Shown here in pieces: positions 63,754-64,000 of a stretch of DNA of 64,000 nt; positions within the stretch are counted from its first letter, which is position 1; the number at the start of each line of letters is the position of its first letter. The notes below the pieces were generated by a model. It was not told the origin of the DNA, ran no database searches, and saw only the letters and a program-made list of their open reading frames with translations. The position numbers and the translations under genes are program-made. The stretch comes from Undibacterium sp. Jales W-56 (GTDB lineage: Bacteria > Pseudomonadota > Gammaproteobacteria > Burkholderiales > Burkholderiaceae_D): positions 930,001 to 994,000 of the forward strand of contig NZ_JAJLQW010000001.1 in assembly GCF_025548535.1 (NCBI RefSeq), written 5' to 3'.

Positions 63754-64000
63754 ATGAACATACTTTGCATAGGCGGCGGTCCGGCTGGTTTGTATTTCAG
63801 TCTGCTGATGAAAAAGCAAAACCCCGCGCACCAGGTCACGGTAATTGAGCGTAACCGTCCTTACGATACGTTTGGCTGGGGTGTCGTTTTTTCGGATCAG
63901 ACCCTGGGTAATTTAGTGAACGCCGATGAGCAAACGGCGCGTTTCATCTTGCAATCCTTTAATCATTGGGATGACATCGACGTGCACTTCAAGGGGCAGG
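63754..64000 (+). CDS. FAD-dependent monooxygenase, anthraniloyl/salicylyl-CoA type (partial)
   Basis: The first 82 residues are inside the window. They hold the FAD-binding Rossmann start [20 protein letters not shown] with GGGPAGL, and the segment [18 protein letters not shown], typical of the N-terminal hydroxylase half of 2-aminobenzoyl-CoA monooxygenase/reductase and salicylyl-CoA 5-hydroxylase. The gene runs off the right edge. It is 52 bases downstream of the aryl-CoA ligase gene, so the product of the ligase is probably its substrate. Which of the two enzymes it is cannot be decided here. Confidence 0.8.
   Translation, partial: MNILCIGGGPAGLYFSLLMKKQNPAHQVTVIERNRPYDTFGWGVVFSDQTLGNLVNADEQTARFILQSFNHWDDIDVHFKGQ

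Noticed and set aside
1-64000. tRNA, rRNA or CRISPR array
   Set aside because: Reading by eye showed no CCA-ended cloverleaf, no rRNA-like stretch and no regularly spaced repeat-spacer series; a weak tRNA could still be missed without a covariance search.

Overview
The window reads as chromosomal DNA of a betaproteobacterium, most likely Burkholderiales and probably Oxalobacteraceae (Undibacterium/Herminiimonas-like). This is inferred from protein character and gene order: ribF-ileS-lspA-coaBC-dut, a solitary rnfB next to nth, a Cys-type intracellular PHB depolymerase, a DUF1841 protein, paired small cytochromes c and a PEP-CTERM protein. Base composition looks moderate in GC, with AT-richer patches around 25.8-26.7 kb. 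I see no rRNA, tRNA, prophage, intact insertion sequence or CRISPR array.

Layout. 0-3 kb: a putative operon for exported proteins (lipoprotein, PEP-CTERM protein, two paralogous secreted tail-collar-domain proteins). 3.2-9.4 kb: accessory genes (DUF1428, VOC-like, an alpha/beta hydrolase flanked by repeats, CPBP protease, NTF2-like protein, PepF peptidase). 9.9-26.7 kb: housekeeping and redox genes (MoxR, two cytochromes c, RutE-like nitroreductase, nth-rnfB, phaZ, ferredoxin reductase, fdxA, hydroxyacid dehydrogenase, acyl-CoA-binding protein, srkA-like kinase, rpiA, cold-shock protein, clpS-clpA). 26.7-33 kb: the leftward block ribF-ileS-lspA-coaBC-dut. 33-42 kb: yceI-like, methyltransferase, yidB-like, rsmE, tkt, GNAT, gapA, lepB-like. 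42.2-44.5 kb: a CpxP/Spy-like protein with a response regulator and histidine kinase, preceded by a CpxR-type box. 44.6-46.7 kb: IclR regulator, DUF922 protein and dgkA. 47-60.6 kb: a large vitamin B12 region with nucleotide-loop assembly genes (cobT, cobS, cobC), a PilZ gene, a cobalamin riboswitch in front of btuB, then btuC-btuD-cobO-cbiA-cobU-btuF and a second BtuF-like protein, then cobQ. 60.8-64 kb: two small leftward genes, then an aryl-CoA ligase followed by the start of an FAD monooxygenase, which looks like a CoA-dependent anthranilate or salicylate degradation operon running off the window.

How the genes work together. The B12 region couples riboswitch-controlled outer-membrane uptake (BtuB), ABC import (BtuF, BtuC, BtuD), adenosylation (CobO), amidation (CbiA, CobQ) and lower-ligand assembly (CobU, CobT, CobS, CobC). 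No corrin-ring genes and no cbiB are present here. The clp pair gives the N-end-rule adaptor and its unfoldase. The Cpx-like trio appears self-regulated through its own box.

The least expected content is a set of short dispersed structured repeats: a roughly 203-bp TIR-bounded MITE-like element whose 68-bp hairpin core recurs with compensatory base changes, a 79-80 bp element present two or three times, a 34-bp repeat bracketing the alpha/beta hydrolase gene, and several REP-like hairpins. The other notable points are a BtuF-like protein without a signal peptide inside the B12 operon and the secreted tail-collar/PEP-CTERM cluster.
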